A stretch of DNA of 64,000 nt from contig NZ_CP024869.1 of assembly GCF_003052165.1 (NCBI RefSeq), positions 771,001-835,000 of the forward strand, given 5' to 3'. Below, piece by piece: positions 54,258 through 63,445 of the stretch. Position 1 is the first letter of the stretch. Every line of letters begins with the position of its first letter. The DNA is from Dietzia sp. JS16-p6b. GTDB lineage: Bacteria; Actinomycetota; Actinomycetes; Mycobacteriales; Mycobacteriaceae. The position numbers and the translations under genes are program-made. Below the pieces are notes generated by a model. That model was not told where the DNA came from, ran no database searches, and was given only the letters and a program-made list of their open reading frames with translations.

Positions 54258-55436
54258 TCAGCCGCCCGAGTTCTCGGCGTCCGCGCCGGCGAGCGCCACC
54301 GCGTCGTCCTCCGGATCGTCCAGCCACCCCTCGGGTAGCAGGACACGGGAGGGCGATCCCTGGCGGCCGCGCGGGCCGTACCCGTCGGCGGGGAAGGGCT
54401 CGTCCGCGGGAAGGTCCGCGAGCATCTCCGCGAGATCGTCCAGGGTGCGGACGGCCGACAGGGCGACCCGCTTGCCGGAGCCGGCCGGGAACCCCCGCAG
54501 GTACCAGGCCACGTGCTTGCGGATGTCGCGCATCCCCTTGTTCTCGCCGTGGTGCTCGGCGAGCAGTTCGCCGTGCCGGTACATGATCCGGCCGACCTCG
54601 CCCAGCGTGGGCGGGGCCGGCGCCTCGCGCCCGTCCAGGGTGGCGGCGAGCTCGGAGAAGAGCCACGGTCGCCCCAGACAGCCCCGCCCGATCACGACAC
54701 CCGCGCACCCGGTCTCCTCCCGCATCCGGACCGCATCCTCGGCGGAGAAGATGTCGCCGTTACCCAGGACGGGCACATCGGAGACCGCGCCGATGTGCTC
54801 GACCAGGCGGGAGATCTGAGACCAGTCCGCCTTGCCCGAGTACCGCTGGGCGGCCGTGCGTGCGTGGAGGGCGACGGCCCTGGCGCCCTCGTCGACGGCG
54901 ATGCGGCCGGCGTCGAGATGTGTGTGGTGCTCGTCGTCGATCCCCACCCGCATCTTCACCGTGACCGGGATGTCGGTGCCCTCGGTGGCCCGGACCGCTG
55001 CGGCGACGATGGAGCGAAACAGCCGTCGCTTGTAGGGGATCGCCGATCCGCCTCCGCGCCGTGTGACCTTGGGGACCGGGCATCCGAAGTTGATGTCGAT
55101 GTGGTCGGCCAGGTCCTCGTCGACGATCATTCTGGCGGCCGCGTGGGTGTACTCGGCGTCCACCGTGTACAGCTGCAGGCTGCGCGGGGACTCGTCGGGA
55201 GCGAACGTGGCCATGTGCAGGGTCCCGGGCTGGCGTTCGACGAGAGCCCGCGCCGTGACCATCTCGCAGACGTAGAGCCCGGACACCGAGCCCTGCTGCT
55301 CACGTTCGAGCTCGCGGCACAGTGTGCGGAAGGCGACGTTGGTGACGCCCGCCATCGGCGCCAGGACGACCGGCGAGGCGAGCTCGAGGGGGCCGATGCG
55401 CAGGGCGGGCGCGCCGGTGGCGGTGGGTGCGGACAT
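54258..55436 (-). CDS. dusB: tRNA-dihydrouridine synthase (DusB-like)
   Basis: A 392-residue FMN flavoprotein that reduces uridines in tRNA. The TIM-barrel motifs are L-A-P-M-A-G-V-T-N, D-I-N-F-G-C-P-V-P-K-V, with the catalytic Cys that protonates uracil normally in the C-P segment, V-K-M-R-V-G, and H-A-R-T-A-A-Q-R-Y-S-G. G-N-G-D-I and G-R-G-C-L-G-R-P-W are conserved. ATG 55436 lies 7 bases after GACACT (55444-55449), a near match to the leaderless start. It sits beside a tRNA cluster, in line with its job. Mycobacteria have the same gene here (Rv0823c, from memory). Confidence 0.93.
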   Translation of the reverse strand: MSAPTATGAPALRIGPLELASPVVLAPMAGVTNVAFRTLCRELEREQQGSVSGLYVCEMVTARALVERQPGTLHMATFAPDESPRSLQLYTVDAEYTHAAARMIVDEDLADHIDINFGCPVPKVTRRGGGSAIPYKRRLFRSIVAAAVRATEGTDIPVTVKMRVGIDDEHHTHLDAGRIAVDEGARAVALHARTAAQRYSGKADWSQISRLVEHIGAVSDVPVLGNGDIFSAEDAVRMREETGCAGVVIGRGCLGRPWLFSELAATLDGREAPAPPTLGEVGRIMYRHGELLAEHHGENKGMRDIRKHVAWYLRGFPAGSGKRVALSAVRTLDDLAEMLADLPADEPFPADGYGPRGRQGSPSRVLLPEGWLDDPEDDAVALAGADAENSGG

Positions 55437-55529
55437 GGATACGAGTGTCCCAGTGCGGTGCGGGCAGGTCCAATGCGGCGCCGCGGGCACGGCTACGCGG
55501 TCACTCGTGCGTCGCGTACCTGCGGCTCA

Positions 55530-55605
55530 TGGTGCCCCCAGTCGGGCTCGAACCGACGACCTGCGGATTAAAAGTCCGTAGCTCTACCAACTGAGCTATA
55601 GGGGC
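55530..55605 (-). tRNA. tRNA-Lys (anticodon TTT)
   Basis: On the minus strand the acceptor GCCCCTA pairs with TGGGGGC (one G-U), the D arm is GCTC/GAGC, the anticodon loop is CTTTTAA with anticodon TTT, and the T loop TTCGAGC is standard. The 3' CCA is encoded (55530-55532). It faces the other three tRNA genes. Confidence 0.95.
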
Positions 55606-55732
55606 GACGGTCACGATACCGCCCTCGTCCGCGTCGGCAGGCGTCGGCTCTGCCATGGCTGGTTTCGACGTCCGATGGGCCGTGCCCTAAACTCGAACCC
55701 GCTGCGGCCCGGCGATCCCGGACGTGGCTCAG

Positions 55733-55805
55733 GCCCCCTTCGTTTAGCGGCCTAGGACACCGGCCTTTCACGCCGGCAGCGCGGGTTCGAATCCCGTAGG
55801 GGGTA
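55733..55805 (+). tRNA. tRNA-Glu (anticodon TTC)
   Basis: Acceptor GCCCCCT pairs with AGGGGGT, the anticodon loop is CTTTCAC with anticodon TTC, and the T loop is TTCGAAT. CCA is not encoded. It ends just before an intrinsic terminator. Confidence 0.95.
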
Positions 55806-55814
55806 CTAGGAGAG

Positions 55815-55853
55815 AAGTCCCGGTCACCGTTCGTCGGTGGTCGGGACTTTTTT
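55815..55853 (+). terminator. Intrinsic terminator after tRNA-Glu
   Basis: A 15-bp stem (55815-55829 with 55835-55849, two G-U pairs) with loop TTCGT is followed by a TTTT tract. It is the only hairpin with a clear T tract in the window. Confidence 0.88.
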
Positions 55854-55960
55854 CTTCCGCGGGCCGGATCCGCCCCGACCTGCGCCGGAACCGCCGCTGA
55901 GCCACTGATTTGCGTCCGGGGGGCAGCGTCGATTACTGTTCTGTCTCGTGCGAAAAGCAC

Positions 55961-56034
55961 GGCCCTGTGGCGCAGTTGGTTAGCGCGCCGCCCTGTCACG
56001 GCGGAGGTCGCGGGTTCGAGTCCCGTCAGGGTCG
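55961..56034 (+). tRNA. tRNA-Asp (anticodon GTC)
   Basis: Acceptor GGCCCTG pairs with CAGGGTC, the anticodon loop is CTGTCAC with anticodon GTC, and the T loop is TTCGAGT. CCA is not encoded. Confidence 0.95.
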
Positions 56035-56043
56035 CTGGAGACA

Positions 56044-56077
56044 ACCGGCGCATTCGGTGTTCACCGGATGCGCCGGT
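56044..56077 (+). terminator. Hairpin between tRNA-Asp and tRNA-Phe
   Basis: A 16-base arm (56044-56059) pairs with 56062-56077 with one G-U pair. It follows tRNA-Asp. There is no T tract, so it may terminate or act as a processing structure. Confidence 0.6.
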
Positions 56078-56085
56078 GGTCTTAT

Positions 56086-56159
56086 GGCCAGGTAGCTCAG
56101 TTGGTACGAGCGTCCGCCTGAAAAGCGGAAGGTCGTCGGTTCGATCCCGACTCTGGCCA
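56086..56159 (+). tRNA. tRNA-Phe (anticodon GAA)
   Basis: Acceptor GGCCAGG pairs with TCTGGCC (one G-U), the D arm is GCTC/GAGC, the anticodon loop is CTGAAAA with anticodon GAA, and the T loop is TTCGATC. CCA is not encoded. Confidence 0.95.
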
Positions 56160-56169
56160 CATCGAGTAC

Positions 56170-56199
56170 AGCGCGCCGGGGGTTTTCCTCCGGCGCGTT
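56170..56199 (+). terminator. Hairpin after tRNA-Phe
   Basis: A 13-bp stem (56170-56182 with 56187-56199, two G-U pairs) with loop TTTT follows tRNA-Phe. It lies upstream of the emb promoter. Confidence 0.7.
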
Positions 56200-56243
56200 C
56201 GTCATTTCGGGGAACGTCCGTGCCTCGTTATAGCGTGGACGCC

Positions 56244-59200
56244 ATGCCATCGTCTGCCACCGAGGTCCGTGACGCCCCGGACAGGTCCCGCACAGGACCC
56301 CGGTGGGGGCTCGTCGCCGCGGTCAGCGGTCTGCTCGGGATCCTCCTCGCCCTCATCGTCCCGTTGCTCCCGGTCACCCAGACCACCTCGACGATCAGCT
56401 GGCCGGAGACCGGGACACTCGACCCGGTGACGGCGCCGCTCGTGGCGTACTACCCGCTCGACCTGGTCGCCGAGATCCCGTGTGCGGCGGTCGGGGAGTT
56501 GCGTGACCAGGGTCGTGAGGACGGGGTCCTGGTGTCCACGGCTCCGCGGGAGGCGGGTGAGAACGCCGGTGCCCGCGCGCTCATGGTGACCGTGGCCGGT
56601 CCCACCGTCGAGGTGCGCAGCCGGAACGTGCTGGTCGCCGACGCCCCCACCGAGGCCGTCACCTCAGCCGGGGCGTGTTCGGTGATCCGCGTCGTGGCCG
56701 ATTCCGGCTCGATCGCCGCGGAGTTCGTCGGTCTCGAGGCGGACGGCCGGGAGGTCGGAGGGCGGATCGACCAGGATCTGCGTCCCCAGGTGGTCGGGGT
56801 GTTCACGGACCTCCAGGGGTCGGCTCCCGAGGGGATGTCCGTCGACATCACCGTCGACTCCCGCTACACCACGCAGGCGACCGTGATCAAGCAGATCGCG
56901 ATCGTGGTCGGGATCCTCGCGATCATCCTGGCGCTGGTCGCACTGCACCGACTCGACCTACGGGACGGGCGTGTCGGTCGACGGGTGCTCCCGCGCCGCT
57001 GGTGGAAACCGCGGCCCCTGGACCTGGTGGTCGTGGCGACGCTGCTCGTCTGGCACGTCATCGGGGCCAACACGGCGGATGACGGGTACATCCTCACCGA
57101 GGCGCGCGCCGCGGTCTCGAGCGGCTACATGCCGGAGGTGTTCCGCTACTACGGTGCCCCCTACGCCCCGTTCGGGATGCCGTACTACCTCTACACGGCG
57201 ATCAGTTCCCTCACCGTGGGCAGCATGTGGCTGCGCATCCCGGCACTGTTGCTGGGCATCGCGTCCTGGATCCTGCTGTCCCGCGAGGTGATCCCGCGAC
57301 TGGGTATCGCCGCCCGCCGCGCGGCGGCGGTCCGCTGGAGTACCGCCGCGGTGTTCCTCGCGTTCTGGCTCACCTACAACAACGGTCTGCGCCCGGAGCC
57401 GATCGTCGCCTTCGGTGTCCTGGCCACCTGGGTCTCGCTGGAGCGGGCCCTGGCCACCGGCAGGCTGCTGCCCGCGGCGACCGGCTTCATCATCGGTGGG
57501 CTCACGCTCTCGGCCGCGCCCACGGGCACGTTCTGCATCGCGGCGATCATCGCGGCCTCCCGCCCGCTGTTGCTGCTGGTGATCCGGCGGGCGAGACGGG
57601 ACGGCTGGATCCCCACGGTGGCGCCGCTGGTGGCCGCCGGGCTCGGCGTGCTCCACCTGATCTTCCTCGACCAGCCCCTGGTCACCACGTTGCAGTCCTC
57701 GGCGCTGCTCGGGGACGTCGGCCCCACCGGGCGCTGGTTCGAGGAGGTGTGGCGGTATGAGTGGCTCATGAACCCGACGCCCGACGGTTCCCTGGCCCGT
57801 CGGTTCGCGGTCCTGGCGATGTTCCTGTCCCTCATCACCTGCGCCGCGATCCTGTTCCGCAAGGGCCGGATCCCGGGCGTCGCGGTGGGGCCGGCCCGCC
57901 GGATCGTCGGCCTGGCCGCCATGTCCCTCGCGTTCATGGCGCTCAACCCCACCAAGTGGACCCACCACTTCGGGGCGTTCGCCACGATCGGTGCCGCGTT
58001 GGCAGCCCTGGTGACGATGGCCGTCCTGCCGGCGGCCACGCGGTCGCTGCGCAACCGGATGCTCTTCCTGGCCGCGGTGTTCTTCGTCCTGGCGTTGAGC
58101 TTCACCTCGACCAACGGGTGGTGGTACATCTCGATCTACGGGATCCCGTGGGGCGGCGTGCAACCCTCGATCGCGGGAATCACGTTCTCATCGGTGTTCC
58201 TCGGCCTGATGCTCATCTCGCTCGTGATCGCGTTGGTCCTGCACTACCGCGAGCCTTTCGCGCGGCCCGGTGGGTCGGGGCCGGCCGAGGCCGACCGCAG
58301 TCCGGCAGTCCGGCTGTTGCGCGAGGTCTCGCACTCGCCACTCGGGCTCGCGGCGACCCTCGTCGTCGTCATCATCGTGGCCTCCATGGCCGCGGCGGTC
58401 CGCAACCAGTACCCCGCCTACTCGGTCGGTCTGCAGAACCTGCGGGTGTTGTCCGGTGAACCGTGCGGCATCGCGGACATGGTGCTCGCCGAGCCCGACG
58501 CCAACGCGGGGCTGCTCGCGCCGGTCGGTGACCCCCGCGACCAACTCGAGGCCGGCGCGGACCCCGTCGAGTTCGTCCCCGACGGCATCCCCACCGATCT
58601 CACCGCCACCCAGGCCGTCGACACCGACACCCCGGGCACCGGTGAGGACTCCGACGCCACCGCCACCACCGCCGGAACCGAGGGCGGGGTGCGGGCGGGC
58701 GAGGGCATCAACGGCAGTCACGCCGCTCTGCCCTTCGGGCTCGACCCCGCCCGCGTGCCCGTGCTCGGCAGTTACCAGACCGGCCCGCAGTTCAACGCCG
58801 AGACCACGACGGACTGGTACCCGCTCCCCGAGAGGAAAGACGAGCACCCGCTCATCACGATCGCCGCGGCCGGCTCGTTCGCGCCGGACGCGATCCGCGT
58901 GGAGTTCGCCACCGACCCTGCTCCCGCCACCGCTCCGGCAGCCGGTGCCCCGGCCGCCACCGAGCAGTTCGAGTCGGCCGGGTCCGTCCTGCCCATCGAC
59001 ATCGGCCCGGCGCCGTCCTGGCGGAACCTCCGGGTCCCGGTCGACATGCTGCCCTCCGACGCCACGGCCATCCGGCTCGTGGTGCGCGACCTCGACCCGG
59101 ATCCGTCGCGGTGGATCGCGGTGACACCTCCCCGGATGCCCGAGTTGGTGACCATGCAGGAGCTGGTCGGGGACTCGCGACCGGTGCTGCCGGACTGGGC

Positions 59201-59528
59201 GGTGGCGTTCCACGTCCCCTGCCTGCGCCCGTTCGAGGAATTCGCCGGCGTCCACGAGCTGCCCGAGTACCGGGTGCTGCCGGATCGGGACCTCGCGGTG
59301 AGCTCGACCAACACCTGGCAGGCCTGGGACGGCGGCGGGCCCCTCGGGTTCATCGAGCTGCTCCTGGCCGGCGAGACCGTCCCCACCTACCTGGAGCACG
59401 ACTGGTCACGGGACTGGGGTTCGCTGGTGAGGTACGAGCCGTTGGTGCCCGGGGCGAGGACCGCGACGGTGGAGCACGGCGAGACCGTACGGTCGGGGCT
59501 GTGGAACGGGGGACCGCTCGCCAGATGA
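56244..59528 (+). CDS. emb: Emb-type arabinosyltransferase (cell-wall arabinan)
   Basis: A 1094-residue GT-C membrane glycosyltransferase that adds arabinose from decaprenyl-phosphoarabinose to arabinogalactan or lipoarabinomannan. It is the Emb family, the ethambutol target in mycobacteria. An N-terminal helix and a periplasmic jelly-roll domain come first, then the catalytic D-D (279-280) in N-T-A-D-D-G-Y-I, about a dozen further helices, and a large C-terminal carbohydrate-binding region from about residue 730. Only one emb gene is in view, so it could be the sole EmbC/A/B-like enzyme, as in corynebacteria. ATG 56244 follows TAGCGT (56231-56236) by 7 bases, with the tRNA cluster just upstream. 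Confidence 0.93.
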   Translation: MPSSATEVRDAPDRSRTGPRWGLVAAVSGLLGILLALIVPLLPVTQTTSTISWPETGTLDPVTAPLVAYYPLDLVAEIPCAAVGELRDQGREDGVLVSTAPREAGENAGARALMVTVAGPTVEVRSRNVLVADAPTEAVTSAGACSVIRVVADSGSIAAEFVGLEADGREVGGRIDQDLRPQVVGVFTDLQGSAPEGMSVDITVDSRYTTQATVIKQIAIVVGILAIILALVALHRLDLRDGRVGRRVLPRRWWKPRPLDLVVVATLLVWHVIGANTADDGYILTEARAAVSSGYMPEVFRYYGAPYAPFGMPYYLYTAISSLTVGSMWLRIPALLLGIASWILLSREVIPRLGIAARRAAAVRWSTAAVFLAFWLTYNNGLRPEPIVAFGVLATWVSLERALATGRLLPAATGFIIGGLTLSAAPTGTFCIAAIIAASRPLLLLVIRRARRDGWIPTVAPLVAAGLGVLHLIFLDQPLVTTLQSSALLGDVGPTGRWFEEVWRYEWLMNPTPDGSLARRFAVLAMFLSLITCAAILFRKGRIPGVAVGPARRIVGLAAMSLAFMALNPTKWTHHFGAFATIGAALAALVTMAVLPAATRSLRNRMLFLAAVFFVLALSFTSTNGWWYISIYGIPWGGVQPSIAGITFSSVFLGLMLISLVIALVLHYREPFARPGGSGPAEADRSPAVRLLREVSHSPLGLAATLVVVIIVASMAAAVRNQYPAYSVGLQNLRVLSGEPCGIADMVLAEPDANAGLLAPVGDPRDQLEAGADPVEFVPDGIPTDLTATQAVDTDTPGTGEDSDATATTAGTEGGVRAGEGINGSHAALPFGLDPARVPVLGSYQTGPQFNAETTTDWYPLPERKDEHPLITIAAAGSFAPDAIRVEFATDPAPATAPAAGAPAATEQFESAGSVLPIDIGPAPSWRNLRVPVDMLPSDATAIRLVVRDLDPDPSRWIAVTPPRMPELVTMQELVGDSRPVLPDWAVAFHVPCLRPFEEFAGVHELPEYRVLPDRDLAVSSTNTWQAWDGGGPLGFIELLLAGETVPTYLEHDWSRDWGSLVRYEPLVPGARTATVEHGETVRSGLWNGGPLAR

Positions 59529-59598
59529 CCGGCTAGCATCGGACCCGGAGCTTTTACAAGGAAGTCCAAGTATCCCCTGAGGCAGACTGGAGCACGCG

Positions 59599-60384
59599 AT
59601 GTCCGTGACGGAGAAGCAGTTCGAGAACATCCTGGTGGAGCGCAACGACCGCGTGGCGGTCATCACGCTCAACCGACCCAAGGCGCTCAACGCCCTGAGC
59701 AGTGGCATGGAGAAGGAGGTCGTCGAGGCCGTCGAGGGTCTCGACTCCGACCCCGACGTCGGCTGCATCGTCATCACCGGTTCGGAGAAGGCTTTCGCGG
59801 CCGGCGCGGACATCAAGGAGATGAAGGACAAGAGCTACCCGGGGATCTACCTCGAACGGTTCTTCGGCGACTGGAAGCGGCTCACCGCCGCCCGCACACC
59901 GATCATCGCGGCCGTGTCCGGCTTCGCCCTCGGCGGCGGCTGCGAGCTCGCCATGATGTGCGACATGATCATCGCGGGCGACAACGCGAAGTTCGGCCAG
60001 CCGGAGATCACCCTGGGCGTGATCCCCGGTATGGGCGGCTCGCAGCGGCTCACGCGCGCGGTGGGTAAGGCCAAGGCCATGGACCTGTGCCTCACCGGCC
60101 GTCAGATGGACGCCGACGAGGCCGAACGCTCAGGCCTGGTCGCCCGCGTGGTCCCTGCCGCGGAACTGCTGGACGAGACCCTGAAGGTCGCCGCGAAGAT
60201 CGCCTCGATGAGCAAGACCACCGCCATCGCGGCGAAGCAGGCCGTCAACCGGTCCTTCGAGACCACCCTCGAGGAGGGTCTGCTCGCGGAGCAGAACGCC
60301 TTCTACGCGCTCTTCGCCACCGAGGACCAGACCGAGGGGATGTCGGCGTTCGCCGAGAAGCGGAAGCCCGAGTGGCGGCGCTGA
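59599..60384 (+). CDS. Enoyl-CoA hydratase
   Basis: A 261-residue crotonase-fold enzyme that hydrates 2-enoyl-CoA. Oxyanion-hole residues are in [10 protein letters not shown] and A-L-G-G-G-C-E-L. Both catalytic glutamates are present (E116 in G-G-C-E-L-A-M-M and E136 in Q-P-E-I-T-L-G). The end K-R-K-P-E-W-R-R is standard. GGAG lies 6 bases before the ATG. It overlaps the downstream GTPase gene by 13 bases. Gene order with murA-pduO downstream resembles mycobacteria, but the match of this member is not exact. Confidence 0.95.
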   Translation: MSVTEKQFENILVERNDRVAVITLNRPKALNALSSGMEKEVVEAVEGLDSDPDVGCIVITGSEKAFAAGADIKEMKDKSYPGIYLERFFGDWKRLTAARTPIIAAVSGFALGGGCELAMMCDMIIAGDNAKFGQPEITLGVIPGMGGSQRLTRAVGKAKAMDLCLTGRQMDADEAERSGLVARVVPAAELLDETLKVAAKIASMSKTTAIAAKQAVNRSFETTLEEGLLAEQNAFYALFATEDQTEGMSAFAEKRKPEWRR

Positions 60385-61604
60385 GGGATCAGCCCCCACG
60401 CGGGCACCTCGCCGGGGGTGGCGACGGGCGCCCGGATGCGCGCCGCGCCCCCGGCGATTCCCTGCCCGTGGTGGTCCTCACCGGCTACCTCGGTGCCGGC
60501 AAGACCACGCTTCTCAACCACCTGCTATCCGGAGCGCCGGAGTTGCGGATCGCCGCTATCGTCAACGACTTCGGCGAGATCGACGTCGACGCCACCTCGG
60601 TCGCCGGGCGTGTGGACTCCATGATCTCGTTGGCCAACGGGTGCGTCTGCTGTGAGGTCGACGCGAGCGAACTAGGTGACACCCTGGCCCGGCTGGCCGG
60701 GCCCGATCACGGGCTCGACCTGGCGGTGATCGAGGCCAGCGGTCTGGCCGAACCGGCGGTCCTGTCGCGGATGGTCCACGAGGTACCACGCGAGGTCGTG
60801 CGGCACGCGGGGATGGTCCAGGTGGTCGACGCCGAGGGACTCGACGATGCGATGGAGCGGCACCCGAGGTTGGCGGCGCATCTGGCGGAGGCGGATCTCG
60901 TGGTGGTCAACAAGTGCGATCTCGTGGACCGCAGCCATTTCGACCGGATCCGCGAGACGATCCGCCGGCACGCCCCTCGGGTCGCCGTCCTGCCCGCGGT
61001 CCGGGCGGCCGTGCCGACGGGTCTGCTGCTCGGGATGGAGCCGGATCGGTCCGTCGCCACCGGGGCGGCAGGAGATCCGGAGCCCGCGGAGGGACAGCGC
61101 GGGACCCACGACCACTCGCATCTCCGCGACCACTCGCACCTCCACGACGGCTACCGGGCTCTCACCGTGGCCCCGGCCGGACCCCTGCACCCCCGACGGT
61201 TCCTTGCCGCGCTCGCCTCGCCGCCGGCCGGCGTCTACCGCGCCAAGGGAACGGTCACCCTGTCCACCGTCGACGGTCTGCGACGGTATGAGGTGGCCCT
61301 GGTGGGGCGCAGGCTCGAGCTGCGAGCGGGCGGACAGGGCGCCGAGGGGGTGGTGATGATCGGCGTCGATCTCGACGACGACGAGGTGGGCGCGTTCCTC
61401 GGTGACGCGGTGCTGTCACCGGGGGAGGCGGTCGACGCGGAGGCCGATCTGGGCCTACACCCGTATCTCGTGGGTGACCCGGACGCCAGTGACGTCGAGG
61501 AGTGGATCTACGACGAACAGCGTGCCGCGCCTCTCACCGGGGCGGCCGCGATGCTGGTGGATCCGGAGGATCCCGAGGCATTCGATCCAGCTTTCACCCC
61601 CTGA
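60372..61604 (+). CDS. CobW/ZNG1-family metal-chaperone GTPase
   Basis: A 410-residue G3E GTPase. Walker A is [10 protein letters not shown], the metal-binding C-x-C-C motif is G-C-V-C-C-E-V, Walker B-like is [10 protein letters not shown], and the guanine motif is V-V-N-K-C-D. A His-rich insert ([14 protein letters not shown]) in the last half is typical of zinc or cobalt chaperones. The CobW C-terminal domain follows. The start is uncertain: GTG 60372 overlaps the hydratase gene, and an internal GTG 60468 would cut the N-terminal tail. It could serve zinc enzymes or the cobalamin enzyme encoded nearby. Confidence 0.85.
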   Translation: MAALRDQPPRGHLAGGGDGRPDARRAPGDSLPVVVLTGYLGAGKTTLLNHLLSGAPELRIAAIVNDFGEIDVDATSVAGRVDSMISLANGCVCCEVDASELGDTLARLAGPDHGLDLAVIEASGLAEPAVLSRMVHEVPREVVRHAGMVQVVDAEGLDDAMERHPRLAAHLAEADLVVVNKCDLVDRSHFDRIRETIRRHAPRVAVLPAVRAAVPTGLLLGMEPDRSVATGAAGDPEPAEGQRGTHDHSHLRDHSHLHDGYRALTVAPAGPLHPRRFLAALASPPAGVYRAKGTVTLSTVDGLRRYEVALVGRRLELRAGGQGAEGVVMIGVDLDDDEVGAFLGDAVLSPGEAVDAEADLGLHPYLVGDPDASDVEEWIYDEQRAAPLTGAAAMLVDPEDPEAFDPAFTP

Positions 61605-61687
61605 GCGCACCCCGGTGGGGAAGACGGTGACGGTACCCCCGGGGTAGTCGGTCGGTGGCCTCCGCCTGAGGTCGGCATCAGCCCGGC

Positions 61688-61733
61688 CACGTGCGTATAG
61701 TGGCGCTGACTAAGGTGATGTGTGGCACGTGCG
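61688..61733 (+). promoter_or_regulatory. Promoter of the GAF-LuxR gene flanked by two CACGTGCG repeats
   Basis: TATAGT (61696-61701) is a near-consensus -10. CACGTGCG occurs at 61688-61695 and 61726-61733, one on each side of the likely start point, 38 bases apart. They may be operator sites for the encoded regulator. Confidence 0.5.
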
Positions 61734-61788
61734 GGGGGTCGTCCCCTACTCGCGGTGGGGGTATGCCACGGACGTGGGAGGAGACCTC

Positions 61789-62679
61789 ATGGACGAGGAG
61801 AGCGCCGGCCGTGGTGCAGCAGGGAACGCTGCGAGTGATGCGCAGCGTCGCCGGCGCGATCTGGCATCCGTGCGTAGCGCGATCTCTGCCCTGCGGGAGG
61901 CCACCGGGATCCCGGTGACCATCGGTGGGGTCGTCGGCGAGGGCCACACCCTCGTGCTGTCCGAGTCCCTCGGAATGCGAACCTCGGCGATGAAGGACCT
62001 GACGGTCCACTACGGTGCCGGCGTCGGTGGTCGGGTCATGGCCACCGGCAAGCCGGTCGGGGTGGCCGACTACCAGCGTGCCGGGGTGATCACCCACGAG
62101 TACGATCTCCCGGTTCTGTCCGAGGGTCTGCGCTCGATGGCGGCCATCCCGGTCGTGGTGGGTAAGGACGTGAGAGCGGTCCTCTACGCCGGCGTTCACT
62201 CCTCGGTCCGTTTCGGCGAGAAGGTCCTCAACCAGATGGCGGCCACCGCTCGTGCGCTCGAGCAGGAGATCGCGGTCAACGATGCACTCGCGGCCCGTGG
62301 CGCCGCCCCCATGGGGCCGGGCGCGGGGGAGGGGCGCTGGGATGACGTCCTGTCCAACGAGCGGATGCGCGATACCCACGCGCGACTGAGGATGCTGGCC
62401 TCGCGGACCGAGGATCCGGACGTACGGGCCGAGCTCGAACGGATCTGCGCCGAGATGGTCTCCCCGCCGCCGGAGATGCCGACCGCTCGTCTGTCCCGCC
62501 GCGAACTCGACGTTCTCGCCTGCGTCGCGCAGGGGAAGACGAACATCGAGACGGCCGCCGACATGGGTATCGGCGCGGAGACCGTGAAGAGCTACCTGCG
62601 CTCGGTGATGCGCAAGCTTGACGCGCACACCCGGTTCGAGGCGGTCAACGCGGCGCGGAGGATGGGCGTGCTGCCCTGA
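61789..62679 (+). CDS. GAF-domain LuxR-family transcriptional regulator
   Basis: A 296-residue regulator. A GAF sensor domain covers about residues 35-170 (A-I-S-A-L-R-E-A-T-G-I-P-V-T, Y-G-A-G-V-G-G-R-V-M-A-T-G-K-P-V, then A-A-I-P-V-V-V-G-K-D-V). A helical linker follows, and a LuxR helix-turn-helix closes it (L-S-R-R-E-L-D-V-L-A-C-V-A-Q-G-K-T-N-I-E-T-A). The layout matches actinobacterial GAF/LuxR regulators of catabolic operons. GGAGGAGA sits 6 bases before ATG 61789. The effector could be a small aromatic or acyl compound. It converges on the adenosyltransferase gene. Confidence 0.85.
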   Translation: MDEESAGRGAAGNAASDAQRRRRDLASVRSAISALREATGIPVTIGGVVGEGHTLVLSESLGMRTSAMKDLTVHYGAGVGGRVMATGKPVGVADYQRAGVITHEYDLPVLSEGLRSMAAIPVVVGKDVRAVLYAGVHSSVRFGEKVLNQMAATARALEQEIAVNDALAARGAAPMGPGAGEGRWDDVLSNERMRDTHARLRMLASRTEDPDVRAELERICAEMVSPPPEMPTARLSRRELDVLACVAQGKTNIETAADMGIGAETVKSYLRSVMRKLDAHTRFEAVNAARRMGVLP

Positions 62680-62739
62680 TCGCCGGTCGGTGGGCCCGTC
62701 CGGCTCGTCGAACCCGGCGTCTTCCCGGACCCGGCGCCG

Positions 62740-63315
62740 TCAGCCCCGCTCGCCGCCGGGCACCCAGAGGACGTCACCGTCCGGATTGGCCACCCTCCCC
62801 AGCACGAACAGCAGGTCCGAGAGCCGGTTGAGGTACCGCGCCGGCAATACGGATGTGGTCTCCGGATGGGCGTCCGTCGCCGCCCAGGCGGCTCGCTCGG
62901 CGCGCCTGACCACGGTCCGGGCGACGTGGAGGTACGCCGCGCCGGGGGTGCCACCGGGAAGGATGAACGAGGTCAGGTCGGGAAGGTCCGCGTTGAACTC
63001 GTCGATCCACCCCTCCAGTCGGTCGATGTAGGACTCTTCGATCCTCAGCGGGGGGTACTCGGGGGCCTCGACCACCGGGGTGGCGAGATCGGCCCCGGCG
63101 TCGAAGAGGTCGTTCTGCACGACCCGGAGCACCTGTGCGACTCGGTTCTCCAGATCGCCGCAGGTCAACGCTACCCCCAGGGCCGCGTTGGCCTCATCGC
63201 ACTCCGCGTAGGCGTGGAGTCGGGCGTCGTTCTTGCTCACCCGGGAGAAATCGGACAACCCCGTGGTGCCGTCGTCGCCGGTCCGGGTATAGATCTTGGT
63301 GAGATGCACAGCCAT
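62740..63315 (-). CDS. pduO: Cob(I)alamin adenosyltransferase, PduO type
   Basis: A 191-residue enzyme that attaches adenosine to cobalamin. The ATP-binding N-terminal T-R-T-G-D-D-G-T-T-G-L, R-V-V-Q-N-D-L-F-D-A-G-A-D, F-I-L-P-G-G-T-P-G-A-A-Y-L-H-V-A-R-type sheet and R-Y-L-N-R-L-S-D-L-L-F-V-L-G-R match the PduO family. ATG 63315 is 6 bases after TAGGTT (63322-63327), a leaderless start. It is divergent from murA, and the pair is adjacent in mycobacteria too (from memory). The CobW-like gene is close by. Confidence 0.95.
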   Translation of the reverse strand: MAVHLTKIYTRTGDDGTTGLSDFSRVSKNDARLHAYAECDEANAALGVALTCGDLENRVAQVLRVVQNDLFDAGADLATPVVEAPEYPPLRIEESYIDRLEGWIDEFNADLPDLTSFILPGGTPGAAYLHVARTVVRRAERAAWAATDAHPETTSVLPARYLNRLSDLLFVLGRVANPDGDVLWVPGGERG

Positions 63316-63445
63316 GACGCCAACCTACCCGCGCGCCGACCCGCGGCCCCGGCTGCACGGTGGCGTGGTCCCGCCGGAGGCGTCGCGTCGTGCCGCGGAC
63401 GCCGGGCTGCGCGGAGCGCTCCCGCATCTCGCCTAAGGTGGACCC

